From: Clostridium_AB sp036639235
GTDB lineage: Bacteria > Bacillota > Clostridia > Clostridiales > Caloramatoraceae
DNA length: 64,000 nt
Direction of reading: 5' to 3'
NCBI RefSeq assembly: GCF_036639235.1
Contig: NZ_JAVWJB010000009.1
Coordinates: 1 to 64,000, forward strand
The position numbers were made by a program, and so were the translations under genes. Of this stretch, positions 35,756 through 45,010 are shown one piece after another. The first letter of the stretch is position 1; every line of letters starts with the position of its first letter. The notes under the pieces were generated by a model, which worked only from the letters and a program-made list of their open reading frames with translations, ran no database searches and was not told the origin of the DNA.

Positions 35756-36988
35756 GTGATAAGATCAATGTATTCTGGTATAAGTGGTATGAAAAATCAA
35801 CAGGTTAAAATGGACGTTATAGGTAACAATATAGCAAATATAAGCTCTGTTGCATTTAAAGGTTCAAGAGTAACTTTTAAGGATGCTCTGTATCAAACAA
35901 TGCAAGGTGCATCAGGTCCTACATTCTCAACTGGAGGGGTTAACCCTAGACAGGTTGGACTAGGAATGAGTGTATCATCAATTGATAGAGATGTTAGACA
36001 GGGAACCCTTCAGCCAACAGGACGTGCAACAGATATTGCAGTTCAAGGTAATGGTTACTTTATGGTAAGTAACGGTTCAGAAACATTCTACACAAGAGAT
36101 GGTTCATTTACACTTGATAAGTATGGGGATCTTGTAACATCAGGTGGGTTTAGAGTACTTGGTATTGATAAAACAGGAAATAGAGGGCCAATTAATGTAC
36201 CACTAGAACACCCAACAGTTCCACCAATTAAGTTTGGTTCAGGAACACCTCCAAAGGAAGTTATGGCGGTTAAGTTATATGGATTTGATGGTGGAGATAA
36301 TGTTAAGAGTATTAACTTTACTAATACAGCAGGGGGAGACCAGCCAATAACAATGACTGCTGATGGAGCTATGACTATAAACATTGGTGGGTATGATAAG
36401 CTAACAGATCTTGAAAAGGCTATTAAGAATCAGATGAAAAAGGCTGAGGAAATGAGTGCTACTGATAGAGAAGTAGCTGCTAACAGTAACTATAAAAATC
36501 TATACACTAATATGATTTCAAAGGGTATATATGGAGTAAGTGTTACTGGAGATTTAGCTGATGCACAGAAAACACCACCTACTATTATGGATGAATCTAA
36601 GGGAGCTGGAGGTACAGGATTTAAAATCGAAAAGATACAACTTGGAAGCTTCTCTATAGGTAAGGATGGAAAGATACAAGGAATATACGGTGAGGATAGA
36701 TTTGAGGTTGCAAGACTTGAAATTTCTTCATTTGTTAATGATGCTGGACTTGAGGGAATTGGTGAAAACCTTTATCGTCAAAGTGCTAACTCAGGGGAGG
36801 CTAATCGTGGTTTCCCAGGAGATGATGGATTTGGTACAGCAGAACAAGGATTCCTTGAAATGTCTAATGTTGACCTTGCTAATGAGTTTACAGAAATGAT
36901 TGTAACATCAAGGTCTTATCAGGCAAATTCAAGAACAATTACAACATCTGATGAAATGCTTCAAGAACTTCTTAATATTAAGAGATAG
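35756..36988 (+). CDS. flgE: Flagellar hook protein FlgE
   Basis: Main hook subunit. N-terminal SMYSGISGMKNQQVKMDVIG, NNIANISSVAFKGSRVTFKD and C-terminal FTEMIVTSRSYQANSRTITT, SDEMLQELLNIKR are standard, and the FlgE/F/G core VQGNGYFMVSNGSETFYTRD is present. 410 residues. GTG start at 35756 after AAGGAGG. The 66-base gap before it holds the inverted repeat CTACT...AGTAG (35716-35738 region) of unknown role. Confidence 0.95.
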   Translation: MIRSMYSGISGMKNQQVKMDVIGNNIANISSVAFKGSRVTFKDALYQTMQGASGPTFSTGGVNPRQVGLGMSVSSIDRDVRQGTLQPTGRATDIAVQGNGYFMVSNGSETFYTRDGSFTLDKYGDLVTSGGFRVLGIDKTGNRGPINVPLEHPTVPPIKFGSGTPPKEVMAVKLYGFDGGDNVKSINFTNTAGGDQPITMTADGAMTINIGGYDKLTDLEKAIKNQMKKAEEMSATDREVAANSNYKNLYTNMISKGIYGVSVTGDLADAQKTPPTIMDESKGAGGTGFKIEKIQLGSFSIGKDGKIQGIYGEDRFEVARLEISSFVNDAGLEGIGENLYRQSANSGEANRGFPGDDGFGTAEQGFLEMSNVDLANEFTEMIVTSRSYQANSRTITTSDEMLQELLNIKR

Positions 36989-37014
36989 TAAATAATTAGA
37001 AAGAAGGGGTTTAC

Positions 37015-37203
37015 ATGATTAAATTATCAACACTAGCCCATAAAGAGTTTTATATAAACTGTGATCTAATTGAAAAAATAGAGGCAAATCCAGACACTTT
37101 AGTTACTATGACAAACGGTAACAAGTATGTTGTAGAAGATAGTCCAGATGAAATAATCAAAAGAATAAAAGAGTTTAAAAAAGAAATACTGTGTAAAATT
37201 TAA
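37015..37203 (+). CDS. flbD: FlbD-family flagellar protein
   Basis: A 62-residue cytoplasmic protein: MIKLSTLAHKEFYINCDLIE, IEANPDTLVTMTNGNKYVVE, then a helix DSPDEIIKRIKEFKKEI. This is the small FlbD family found next to flgE in Firmicutes and spirochaetes. Its function is poorly defined. Confidence 0.9.
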   Translation: MIKLSTLAHKEFYINCDLIEKIEANPDTLVTMTNGNKYVVEDSPDEIIKRIKEFKKEILCKI

Positions 37204-37212
37204 GTTAATATT

Positions 37213-37232
37213 GTGCCTACCTAGGTAGGCAC
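37213..37232. repeat. Perfect 20-base palindrome between flbD and fliL
   Basis: GTGCCTAC-CTAG-GTAGGCAC, ten bases per arm, in the flbD-fliL gap. It is followed by ATATATATATAA, not a T run, so it is a poor intrinsic terminator. It may act as an RNA stem that processes or attenuates the long flgB-flgG transcript. Confidence 0.7.
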
Positions 37233-37268
37233 ATATATATATAACATAACTTGAAAAGGAGAATTTAT

Positions 37269-37721
37269 ATGAGTGAGGGTAAGAAGAAGCCTATTGTGTT
37301 AATTCTTGTTATTTTAATAATTGCTGTTGTAGGTGTTGGTGCATATTTTGCATATACAATGCTTGGGTCAGGTAGCGCTAAAGAAGAGATAAAGTACGTT
37401 GAGAAAGAGCTTGTAGAGAAAAGTCTTCAAATGGAAGAGTTTACTCTAAATCTTTCAGATGAAGGTGGGAAAAGTTTTATTCAAACTAAGCTAACACTTG
37501 CTTATCCAGATAAGAATAAAGATCTAGACGCTGAAATTAATTCTAAGATAAATAAAATACAAGATATTATTAATAGCACAATAAGACAGAAAAAGGCTGT
37601 TGATTTTGACGGTAAGGGACTTGATGTTGTTAAGAAGGAATTATTAAATAAGATAAATGAAGGGCTTGTTAGCGGAAGACTTACAAATATCTACGTTAAT
37701 AAGATAGTTATTCAAAGGTAA
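37269..37721 (+). CDS. fliL: Flagellar basal body-associated protein FliL
   Basis: Single-pass membrane protein that surrounds the stator and supports torque. TM at about 8-30 (PIVLILVILIIAVVGVGAYF), then the external FliL domain (MEEFTLNLSDEGGKSFIQTK, LTLAYP). 150 residues from the ATG at 37269, which follows AAAAGGAG; the upstream in-frame TTG at 37251 precedes that element. Confidence 0.92.
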   Translation: MSEGKKKPIVLILVILIIAVVGVGAYFAYTMLGSGSAKEEIKYVEKELVEKSLQMEEFTLNLSDEGGKSFIQTKLTLAYPDKNKDLDAEINSKINKIQDIINSTIRQKKAVDFDGKGLDVVKKELLNKINEGLVSGRLTNIYVNKIVIQR

Positions 37722-37727
37722 GGAGAT

Positions 37728-38114
37728 ATGATGGAAGGTTCTTTTATAATAGATACAATTAAAACCATATGTGTATTAGTCTTTGTTATAGTTCTTATGC
37801 TTCTAACATTAAGAGGGCTTTCTAAATATCAAAATAAGCTATCAGGTAGCAAGAATATTAGGGTACTTGAAAGAACTAGCTTATCACAAAATACAACACT
37901 TAACATTGTAAAGATAGGCGAAAAACTATATTTAGTTTCAGCAGCGTCAAATGATGTGAAAATCTTAAAGGAACTTAGTGAAGACGAAATTGATACTAAG
38001 GCATACAAGGCAATTAGTATGGATAACGTAAAAATAGACTCTCTAGTTAAAAATACAGAGGATTATTTAAGAAGGTTCAAAGGAAAGGGTAAAAATGAAA
38101 AGAAAACTAGCTAA
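37728..38114 (+). CDS. fliO: Flagellar export protein FliO
   Basis: Membrane assembly factor for the FliP pore. One TM helix near the N-terminus (TIKTICVLVFVIVLMLLTLR) and a short cytoplasmic beta domain (NIRVLERTSLSQNTTLNIVK, IGEKLYLVS), the FliO/FliZ pattern. 128 residues. Overlaps fliP by 20 bases. Confidence 0.85.
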   Translation: MMEGSFIIDTIKTICVLVFVIVLMLLTLRGLSKYQNKLSGSKNIRVLERTSLSQNTTLNIVKIGEKLYLVSAASNDVKILKELSEDEIDTKAYKAISMDNVKIDSLVKNTEDYLRRFKGKGKNEKKTS

Positions 38115-38850
38115 ACGTGTTTTATTAATATCAGCAATAATGTTTGTTTCTTTTTACACTGCTGCACATGCACAGCCTGTAGGGCTTGATTTGAATTTAT
38201 CTGTTGGTGGAGAGCAAACTCCAAAGGAGTATGTTGGGAATATAAAGTTATTATTATTATTAACTTTTTTAACATTTATACCAGCTATAGTATTACTTAC
38301 TACATCTTTTACAAGAATAGTAATAGTACTTGGCTTTACAAGAACAGCCCTTTCAACCCAGCAGTCACCACCAAATCAAATAATCATAGCCCTAGCTATA
38401 TTTATGTCACTGTTTGTTATGACTCCAGTATATAAGGAGGTTAATACAACAGCAATTCAACCATATGTTGAAGGTAAGCTTAGTTATGAAAAGGCAGTAG
38501 AAGAGGGAAGTAAACCTATTAAAAACTTTATGTTAAATCAAACAAGGGAAAAGGATCTTGCTTTATTTTATAAAGCATCAGATATACAAAAACCAGAAAG
38601 TAGATATGATGTACCTTTTACAGTACTTGTACCAGCATTTGCAATAAGCGAGATTAAAACAGCTTTTCAAATGGGATTTTTAATATTTGTACCATTCATA
38701 GTAATAGATATGATTGTTGCAAGTGTATTAATGTCTATGGGTATGTTTATGCTTCCACCGGTTACCATATCCTTACCCTTTAAAATACTACTCTTTGTAT
38801 TAGCAGATGGATGGCACTTAGTGGTGAAGTCATTAATACAGAGTTTTTAA
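38095..38850 (+). CDS. fliP: Flagellar export gate protein FliP
   Basis: Pore-forming subunit of the export gate. A cleavable signal (ending near TAAHAQ, residues 1-28) is followed by four membrane helices and the FliP signatures TTSFTRIVIVLGFTRTALST and VPFIVIDMIVASVLMSMGM, MLPPVTISLPFKILLFVLAD. 251 residues. ATG at 38095 inside fliO. Confidence 0.97.
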   Translation: MKRKLAKRVLLISAIMFVSFYTAAHAQPVGLDLNLSVGGEQTPKEYVGNIKLLLLLTFLTFIPAIVLLTTSFTRIVIVLGFTRTALSTQQSPPNQIIIALAIFMSLFVMTPVYKEVNTTAIQPYVEGKLSYEKAVEEGSKPIKNFMLNQTREKDLALFYKASDIQKPESRYDVPFTVLVPAFAISEIKTAFQMGFLIFVPFIVIDMIVASVLMSMGMFMLPPVTISLPFKILLFVLADGWHLVVKSLIQSF

Positions 38851-38864
38851 CCCTGAGGTGAAAG

Positions 38865-39134
38865 ATGAGCGAAGTTTTAATTTATTCAATAGCTAAAAAA
38901 GCAATAATAACATCACTTTTAGTAGCAGGACCTATTCTTCTTGTTGCTATGGTAGTTGGACTTGCTATTAGTATTTTTCAGGCTGTAACACAGATACAAG
39001 AACAGACCTTAACATTTGTACCTAAAATGCTAGCTATTATTCTAGTAATGGTTGTACTTGGACCATTTATATCTAAGACACTTATACAGTTTATAGAAAG
39101 TATGATTAATACTATTCCAAGTATTGTAGGGTAG
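38865..39134 (+). CDS. fliQ: Flagellar export gate protein FliQ
   Basis: Two-helix membrane protein of 89 residues: AIITSLLVAGPILLVAMVVG, LAISIFQAVTQIQEQTLTFV, PKMLAIILVMVVLGPF. The QAVTQIQEQTLTFVPK stretch is the family hallmark. It follows fliP and precedes fliR. Confidence 0.96.
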   Translation: MSEVLIYSIAKKAIITSLLVAGPILLVAMVVGLAISIFQAVTQIQEQTLTFVPKMLAIILVMVVLGPFISKTLIQFIESMINTIPSIVG

Positions 39135-39139
39135 AGAAT

Positions 39140-40969
39140 ATGAATCTAAATATTAATGATTTTTTAGTATTTTTTCTTGCATCTATTAGGGTTGTAGCTC
39201 TGTTTCTGACATCGCCTATTTTTTCACACAAACAAATACCAGGTTCATTTAAAGTAGGGTTATCCCTATCAATAGGGCTACTTATTTCATATTCAATAAT
39301 AGGAACAGAGTTTGTTATGCCAACAAACAACTATGAACTATTAATGTTTGTATTTAAGGAAATGATGATTGGTATAGCAATTGGAACAGTAGCTACTTTT
39401 ATATTTAGCTCTTTTAGAATTGCTGCACATTTAATGGATTTTGGAATGGGATTTTCTATGTCACAATATTATGATCCTGCTTCAGCATCTAGTGCTACAG
39501 TTTTAGAAAGATTTTTTAACTTTATTGCAATGATGATATTCTTAGCATTTAATTTTCATCATTTATTATTAACAGCAATAATTAAAAGTTTTGAAGTTGT
39601 TCCTCTTGGGCACTTTGTTATAACGGAAAATATGTTTAATGCAGTACTTGACGCATTTTCACACTCATTTTTCGTATCAGTTAAGATAGCTGCCCCAATA
39701 ATTATAGTCATGTTTATAACTGACTTTACATTAGGACTTATTTCTAGAACAGTACCACAGTTTCAGGTTTTTATTTTAGGAATGCCTATTAAGGTGCTAT
39801 TTGGCTTATTAAGTCTTGCTGTAATAATACCAGGACTTATTCAAGTTTTTGTTAAGTCTCTAGATTACATATCGCCTGAAATTATGAAAATTTTATCCTC
39901 ATCTTCCCTTGTTTTTTTTCTAGGAAGTGATGATAAGACCGAAGAACCTACTTCAAAGAAAATACAGGATGCTAGAAAAAAAGGACAAGTTGCAAAAAGT
40001 AACGACCTTAATTCAGGGATAATACTTCTTGGAGTTACACTATTTTTTATATTCTTTGGAGACAAAATTTATACCTATGGAATACAAGGAATGGTAGAAG
40101 AATTATCACATATAGGAAAGGTTGAACTTAACTTATATGATATTCAACACATAGTATTTAGTTCCCTACAAAAAGCATTCTTTGTAGCTATGCCAATTGC
40201 AGCAACAGCCATGATACTTGGTGTTATAGCAAATGTTATGCAGGTAGGATTCTTAAATAGTGGTGAGGGATTAAAACCTAATTTTGGTAAGCTTAACCCT
40301 ATTAGTGGTATGAAAAAGTTCTTCTCAATGAGAACATTAGTAGAGTTTATTAAGTCTATACTTAAAATACTAATTGTAGGACTTGTAGGTTTTACATTTG
40401 TTAAAAGTAAAATTTTCGATATTATGAAGGTTTCAGACCTTCATCCAAATGGAATTTTCCCATTTGTTAAGGACCTTGCAGATTCTCAGCTTATAAGAAT
40501 AGTAATAGTATTACTTATAATTGGGGTTGCAGATTTTATATTCCAAAAGCGTCAACATAAAAAAGATCTTCGAATGTCAAAGCAGGAGATTAAGGATGAG
40601 TATAAGCAAATGGAAGGGGATCCACAGCTTAAAGCTAAAATAAAGCAAAAGCAAAGAGAAATGGCTATGAGTAGAATGATACACGAAGTTCCTAAGGCAA
40701 CTGTTGTTGTTACAAACCCTACACACTTTGCAGTAGCACTTAAGTATACAAAGGGAGAGGGTGCCCCAAGGGTTCTTGCCAAGGGAGTAGATTCAGTTGC
40801 ATTTAGAATAAGGGACGTAGCTAAAAACAATAATATACCAATTGTTGAAAATAAAATCTTAGCGAGAAAGCTTTATGCAGAAGTTGACCTTAATAAGGAG
40901 ATTCCGTCTGAACTGTATGGTGCAGTTGCAGAGGTAATTGCATATATTTACAGCGTTAAGAAAAGGTGA
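39140..40969 (+). CDS. Fused export gate protein FliR-FlhB
   Basis: One 609-residue chain joining two normally separate proteins. Residues 1-255 are FliR (FFLASIRVVALFLTSPIFSH; the FliR signature near TVPQFQVFILGMPIKVLFGL). After a short linker, 260-609 are FlhB, starting DDKTEEPTSKKIQDARKKGQ. FlhB has four membrane helices and the cytoplasmic domain with the self-cleavage site NPTH (in VVVTNPTHFAVAL) that controls substrate switching. The frame is continuous without a stop or start between the parts. Similar fusions are known in Clostridium, so this is a family trait, not an error. Confidence 0.95.
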   Translation: MNLNINDFLVFFLASIRVVALFLTSPIFSHKQIPGSFKVGLSLSIGLLISYSIIGTEFVMPTNNYELLMFVFKEMMIGIAIGTVATFIFSSFRIAAHLMDFGMGFSMSQYYDPASASSATVLERFFNFIAMMIFLAFNFHHLLLTAIIKSFEVVPLGHFVITENMFNAVLDAFSHSFFVSVKIAAPIIIVMFITDFTLGLISRTVPQFQVFILGMPIKVLFGLLSLAVIIPGLIQVFVKSLDYISPEIMKILSSSSLVFFLGSDDKTEEPTSKKIQDARKKGQVAKSNDLNSGIILLGVTLFFIFFGDKIYTYGIQGMVEELSHIGKVELNLYDIQHIVFSSLQKAFFVAMPIAATAMILGVIANVMQVGFLNSGEGLKPNFGKLNPISGMKKFFSMRTLVEFIKSILKILIVGLVGFTFVKSKIFDIMKVSDLHPNGIFPFVKDLADSQLIRIVIVLLIIGVADFIFQKRQHKKDLRMSKQEIKDEYKQMEGDPQLKAKIKQKQREMAMSRMIHEVPKATVVVTNPTHFAVALKYTKGEGAPRVLAKGVDSVAFRIRDVAKNNNIPIVENKILARKLYAEVDLNKEIPSELYGAVAEVIAYIYSVKKR

Positions 40970-40981
40970 GGTTAAGTTATA

Positions 40982-43057
40982 ATGGCAAAAAGAATATTAA
41001 AAAAACTTTCTAAAAACGTAGATGTGTTTATAACTCTTGGAATTATAATGATTGTCCTTATGATAATAATTCCTTTGCCTGCATGGATGTTAGATATTTT
41101 GCTGGCATTTAACTTACTTATTTCTTTAATTATTTTATTAACTACAATGTTTACTAAAGAAATACTTGAGTTTTCTGTTTTTCCAACATTACTACTTGTT
41201 ACAACATTGCTTAGGCTTGCACTTAATATATCTTCAACAAGATTAATATTAGGTGAAGGAGAAGCAGGTGAAGTTATCCATGCATTTGGAGACTTTGTTG
41301 TTGGTGGAAATTATGTTGTTGGATTTATTTTATTCGTAATTATAGTTGTGATACAGTTTGTTGTTATTACAAATGGTGCTGGTAGAGTATCAGAAGTATC
41401 AGCAAGATTTACTCTTGATGCTATGCCAGGTAAGCAAATGAGTATTGACGCTGACCTTAGTGCAGGGATTATTACTGAACTTGAAGCTAAGGAAAGACGT
41501 AAGAAAATGCAGCTTGAAGCAGACTTTTACGGGTCTATGGACGGGGCTAGTAAGTTTGTTAAGGGAGATGCTATAGCAGGAATTGTAATTGTAATTATTA
41601 ACCTTATAGGTGGGGTTATAATCGGAATGTTATTTATGGAAATGGATGCAATGCAAGCACTTCAACAGTTTGCGCTGCTGACTATAGGTGATGGACTTGT
41701 ATCTCAAATTCCAGCACTTTTAGTATCTACTGCATCAGGTATTTTAGTTACAAGATCAGCTAGTGAAAAGACACTTGGTAAAGAGCTTTCAGAGCAAATG
41801 ACATCATATCCTAAGGTTTTAATTATGGCAGGTTCTATAATGGCAGTTTTAGGACTTATTCCAGCATTACCTACAATGGTATTTTTACCAATATCACTTA
41901 TATGTATATTATCTGCTGTTGCAATATTAAGAAGTAGAAAAAAAGATGGTTTAGAGATTGGTGGAGAATACGAGGAACTTGGGGGAGAAGCTGAGTCAGC
42001 AGCCTCAAGGGAACCTGAGAATGTATTAACACTACTTAACGTCGAACCACTTGAAATAGAAATAGGTTATGGACTTATACCACTTGCAGACCAATCTTCA
42101 GGTGGAGACCTATTAGATAGAATAACAGGAGTTAGAAGACAGTGTGCAGTTGAAATGGGTATAATTGTTCAGCCAATTAGAATAAGAGACAACCTTCAAC
42201 TTGCAACAAATGAATATTCAATTAAGGTTAAGAGTACGGTTATAGCTAAGGGGGAAATCCTATGTAACCACTACCTTGCAATTGACTCAATGGGAGAAGG
42301 TATTCCAATAGATGGTATAACAACAGTAGAACCTACATTTGGACTTCCAGCAGTTTGGATACCAGATTCTAAGAAGGAAGAAGCTGAAATTATGGGTATA
42401 ACAGTAGTTGACCCGACAACAGTACTTGTTACACATTTAGCTGAAGTTATTAAAAAACATGCACATGAACTACTTGGACGTCAAGAGGTTAAGATGCTTA
42501 TTGATAATATAAGTGAAAGTTATAGTGCGGTTGTTGAGGAACTTATTCCGAACCTATTAACAATAGGGGAAGTACAAAAGGTTCTTCAAAATCTACTTAA
42601 AGAAAGAGTTCCAGTTAGAGATCTAGTAACAATATTAGAGTCACTAGCGGATAATGCTTCAACAACTAAGGATATGGAGCTATTAACTGAGTATGCAAGA
42701 TTCTCACTTGCAAGAACTATATGTAGGGCTCTTGTTGATGAGAATAACATAATAAGAGTTACAGCTGTTGATATGAATCTAGAGCAGATTATTGGGGATA
42801 GTATACAAAAGTCATTCCAAGGGTCTTACCCAGCACTTGACCCGGATACTACACAAAGGGTATTTATGGCTGTTACAGAGGTGCTGAATACTGTTCAGTA
42901 TTATAATGGTCAACCAGTAATACTTTGTTCCCCAAGAATAAGACCTGCATTTAGAAAGCTAACAGAGATAGTTTTTCCCAATATAACAATACTATCAATG
43001 AACGAAATACCAACAGATGTACAAATTGAAACTATAGGGATGGTGTCACTTACATGA
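40982..43057 (+). CDS. flhA: Flagellar export gate protein FlhA
   Basis: Central export-gate ring. About eight membrane helices in the first 320 residues, with the FHIPEP signatures (STRLILGEGEAGEVIHAFGD, ARFTLDAMPGKQMSIDADLS). The cytoplasmic docking domain starts near 345 (ENVLTLLNVEPLEIEIGYGL) and includes the conserved VREIL-type region VPVRDLVTILESLAD. 691 residues. The stop overlaps the flhF start (ATGA). Confidence 0.97.
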   Translation: MAKRILKKLSKNVDVFITLGIIMIVLMIIIPLPAWMLDILLAFNLLISLIILLTTMFTKEILEFSVFPTLLLVTTLLRLALNISSTRLILGEGEAGEVIHAFGDFVVGGNYVVGFILFVIIVVIQFVVITNGAGRVSEVSARFTLDAMPGKQMSIDADLSAGIITELEAKERRKKMQLEADFYGSMDGASKFVKGDAIAGIVIVIINLIGGVIIGMLFMEMDAMQALQQFALLTIGDGLVSQIPALLVSTASGILVTRSASEKTLGKELSEQMTSYPKVLIMAGSIMAVLGLIPALPTMVFLPISLICILSAVAILRSRKKDGLEIGGEYEELGGEAESAASREPENVLTLLNVEPLEIEIGYGLIPLADQSSGGDLLDRITGVRRQCAVEMGIIVQPIRIRDNLQLATNEYSIKVKSTVIAKGEILCNHYLAIDSMGEGIPIDGITTVEPTFGLPAVWIPDSKKEEAEIMGITVVDPTTVLVTHLAEVIKKHAHELLGRQEVKMLIDNISESYSAVVEELIPNLLTIGEVQKVLQNLLKERVPVRDLVTILESLADNASTTKDMELLTEYARFSLARTICRALVDENNIIRVTAVDMNLEQIIGDSIQKSFQGSYPALDPDTTQRVFMAVTEVLNTVQYYNGQPVILCSPRIRPAFRKLTEIVFPNITILSMNEIPTDVQIETIGMVSLT

Positions 43058-44166
43058 TCATAAGGAAGTATTTAGTTAATGATATGAATGAGGCTATGCT
43101 TAAAATAAAAAGCGAGCTTGGCAGTGAAGCCACGATTATTAGCAATAAGAAGGTTAGAGAGCCTGGTATAGTAGGGCTTTTTAAAAAGAAAAGACTAGAA
43201 GTTACAGCTGCTGTTGATAATACATATACTAAAGAGTCTAAGGAGAAGGTTGAATCATTTCAGCCACCTTCAAAGACTAATAGTGTAGAAAAAGAAATAA
43301 ATGAAATAAAAAAAATGATTGAAAGTATAGGTATTAATACATCAAAGGCATATATGGAAATAGCAGCAACTAAGGATAGTAAAAGACCTAAAATTATTGA
43401 AACATTAGAGGAAATAGGTGTTACACACCCACTTATAGATGAAATAGAAAATTCTATAAATATAATGATTGAAAGCTCAGATATTAAGATAACCGAAAAG
43501 GAAGTTAATGAAAGAGCTATTAATATACTTGAAAACCTTATAAGAGTTTCAGAGGATAATGGGGGAAGAATAAAGGTGCTTGTTGGACCAACTGGAGTTG
43601 GAAAAACCACTACAATAGCAAAGCTTGCTAGTATGTATACCCTATATAAAAACAAAAAAGTAGGTCTTATTACACTTGATACATATAGAATAGGTGCAGT
43701 AGAACAGTTAAGAACATATGCTGAAATTCTTAATATTCCATTTGAGGTTGTTATCTCAAGTAAAGATATTAAGGGTGCACTAGACAAAATGGAAGAGTGT
43801 GATGTTGTATTAGTTGATACAACAGGAAGAAGTAGTAAAAACTTTATGCAAATATCAGAAATTAGAAATCTAGTTAAAGAGTTTGAACCAGATAGTATTA
43901 ATCTAGTTGTTAGTATGACTACTAAGGATAAGGATATTAAATCTATAATAGAAAACTATAAAATACTTAACTACCAAGGAATTATTTTAACCAAACTTGA
44001 TGAAACAGATAGCTATGGAAGTGTAATTAATTCACTTTATTATAGTAGGGTTCCATTATCATTTATATGTACAGGGCAAGATGTTCCTGATGACATAGAA
44101 GTGCCTAGTATAAATAAGATTCATAACATGATTTTAGGAGAAATGAAAGATGGATCAAGCTGCTAG
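43054..44166 (+). CDS. flhF: Flagellar GTPase FlhF
   Basis: SRP-type GTPase that places flagella or sets their number. N-terminal B domain at 1-80 (RKYLVNDMNEAMLKIKSELG, IISNKKVREPGIVGLFKKKR), N domain at about 85-165, and G domain with P-loop VGPTGVGKTTTIAKLAS, LDTYRIGAVEQLRTYAEIL, DTTGRS and TKLDETDSYG. 370 residues. Starts in the flhA stop (ATGA overlap); flhG begins 17 bases before its end, so FlhF and its regulator are translationally coupled. Confidence 0.96.
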   Translation: MIIRKYLVNDMNEAMLKIKSELGSEATIISNKKVREPGIVGLFKKKRLEVTAAVDNTYTKESKEKVESFQPPSKTNSVEKEINEIKKMIESIGINTSKAYMEIAATKDSKRPKIIETLEEIGVTHPLIDEIENSINIMIESSDIKITEKEVNERAINILENLIRVSEDNGGRIKVLVGPTGVGKTTTIAKLASMYTLYKNKKVGLITLDTYRIGAVEQLRTYAEILNIPFEVVISSKDIKGALDKMEECDVVLVDTTGRSSKNFMQISEIRNLVKEFEPDSINLVVSMTTKDKDIKSIIENYKILNYQGIILTKLDETDSYGSVINSLYYSRVPLSFICTGQDVPDDIEVPSINKIHNMILGEMKDGSSC

Positions 44167-45007
44167 ATTAAGAGAATTATTAGATACTAAAGGAGAACCA
44201 AGTTCTTTTAAAGTAATTACTGTATCAAGCGGTAAAGGTGGAGTTGGAAAAAGTAATTTTGTAGTTAATTTAGCCCTAACATTAAATAATCTAGGTAAAA
44301 AAGTTGCAATACTTGATGCTGACTTTGGTATGGCCAATGTGGATATACTACTTGGAATAAATTCTCCATATAATATTTCAGACATATTATCTATGGGGAA
44401 AAGTATATTAGATATTACAGTGGAAACTAAAGAGGGAATTAAAATAATTCCTGGAGGATCCGGTATAAGTAAATTATCAGAGTTATCTGATATTGAAGAA
44501 AGAATTATAGTTAGAGAATTCGAAAAGCTAAGGGATATTGATATACTAATTATAGATACTGGTGCAGGTATTGGTAGAACTGTTATAAACTTTATAAAAA
44601 TGGCAGATGATGCTATAATTATAACTAATAGTGAACCTACTTCTATAACAGATGCCTATGGGCTGATTAAGGTTATTTCAAAGGACAAGTCTAAGGATAA
44701 AATTAATATTGTTGTTAATAGATCATTAGATCTTGAGGAAGCTAGCGAAACCTTTAATAAGCTAGCTAATACTTCTAGAAAGTTTTTATCTATGAATCTT
44801 CATTTCTTAGGTTATATTTTAGAAGATATTAATGTTAGAAAAGCAGTTAAAGCACAAAGTCCTTTTGTAGAAATATACCCTAAATCACATGCATCAAAAT
44901 GTGTACAAACCATAGGAAAGAGCTTAATAGGAGAGACTTATTCAAATAATAATAATAAGTCTATTAAAGGTTATATATCAAGATTATTTGGTTTAATGAG
45001 GGGTTAA
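44150..45007 (+). CDS. flhG: Flagellar number regulator FlhG (MinD/ParA ATPase)
   Basis: Activates FlhF GTPase and limits flagellar number. MDQAARLRELLDTKGE is the FlhG activator helix. The deviant Walker A is SSGKGGVGKSNFVVNLAL, followed by LDADFGMANVDILLG and IIDTGAGIG. The C-terminus (KGYISRLFGLMRG) looks like an amphipathic membrane helix. 285 residues. ATG at 44150 follows TAGGAG inside the flhF end. Confidence 0.95.
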   Translation: MDQAARLRELLDTKGEPSSFKVITVSSGKGGVGKSNFVVNLALTLNNLGKKVAILDADFGMANVDILLGINSPYNISDILSMGKSILDITVETKEGIKIIPGGSGISKLSELSDIEERIIVREFEKLRDIDILIIDTGAGIGRTVINFIKMADDAIIITNSEPTSITDAYGLIKVISKDKSKDKINIVVNRSLDLEEASETFNKLANTSRKFLSMNLHFLGYILEDINVRKAVKAQSPFVEIYPKSHASKCVQTIGKSLIGETYSNNNNKSIKGYISRLFGLMRG

Positions 45008-45010
45008 AGC

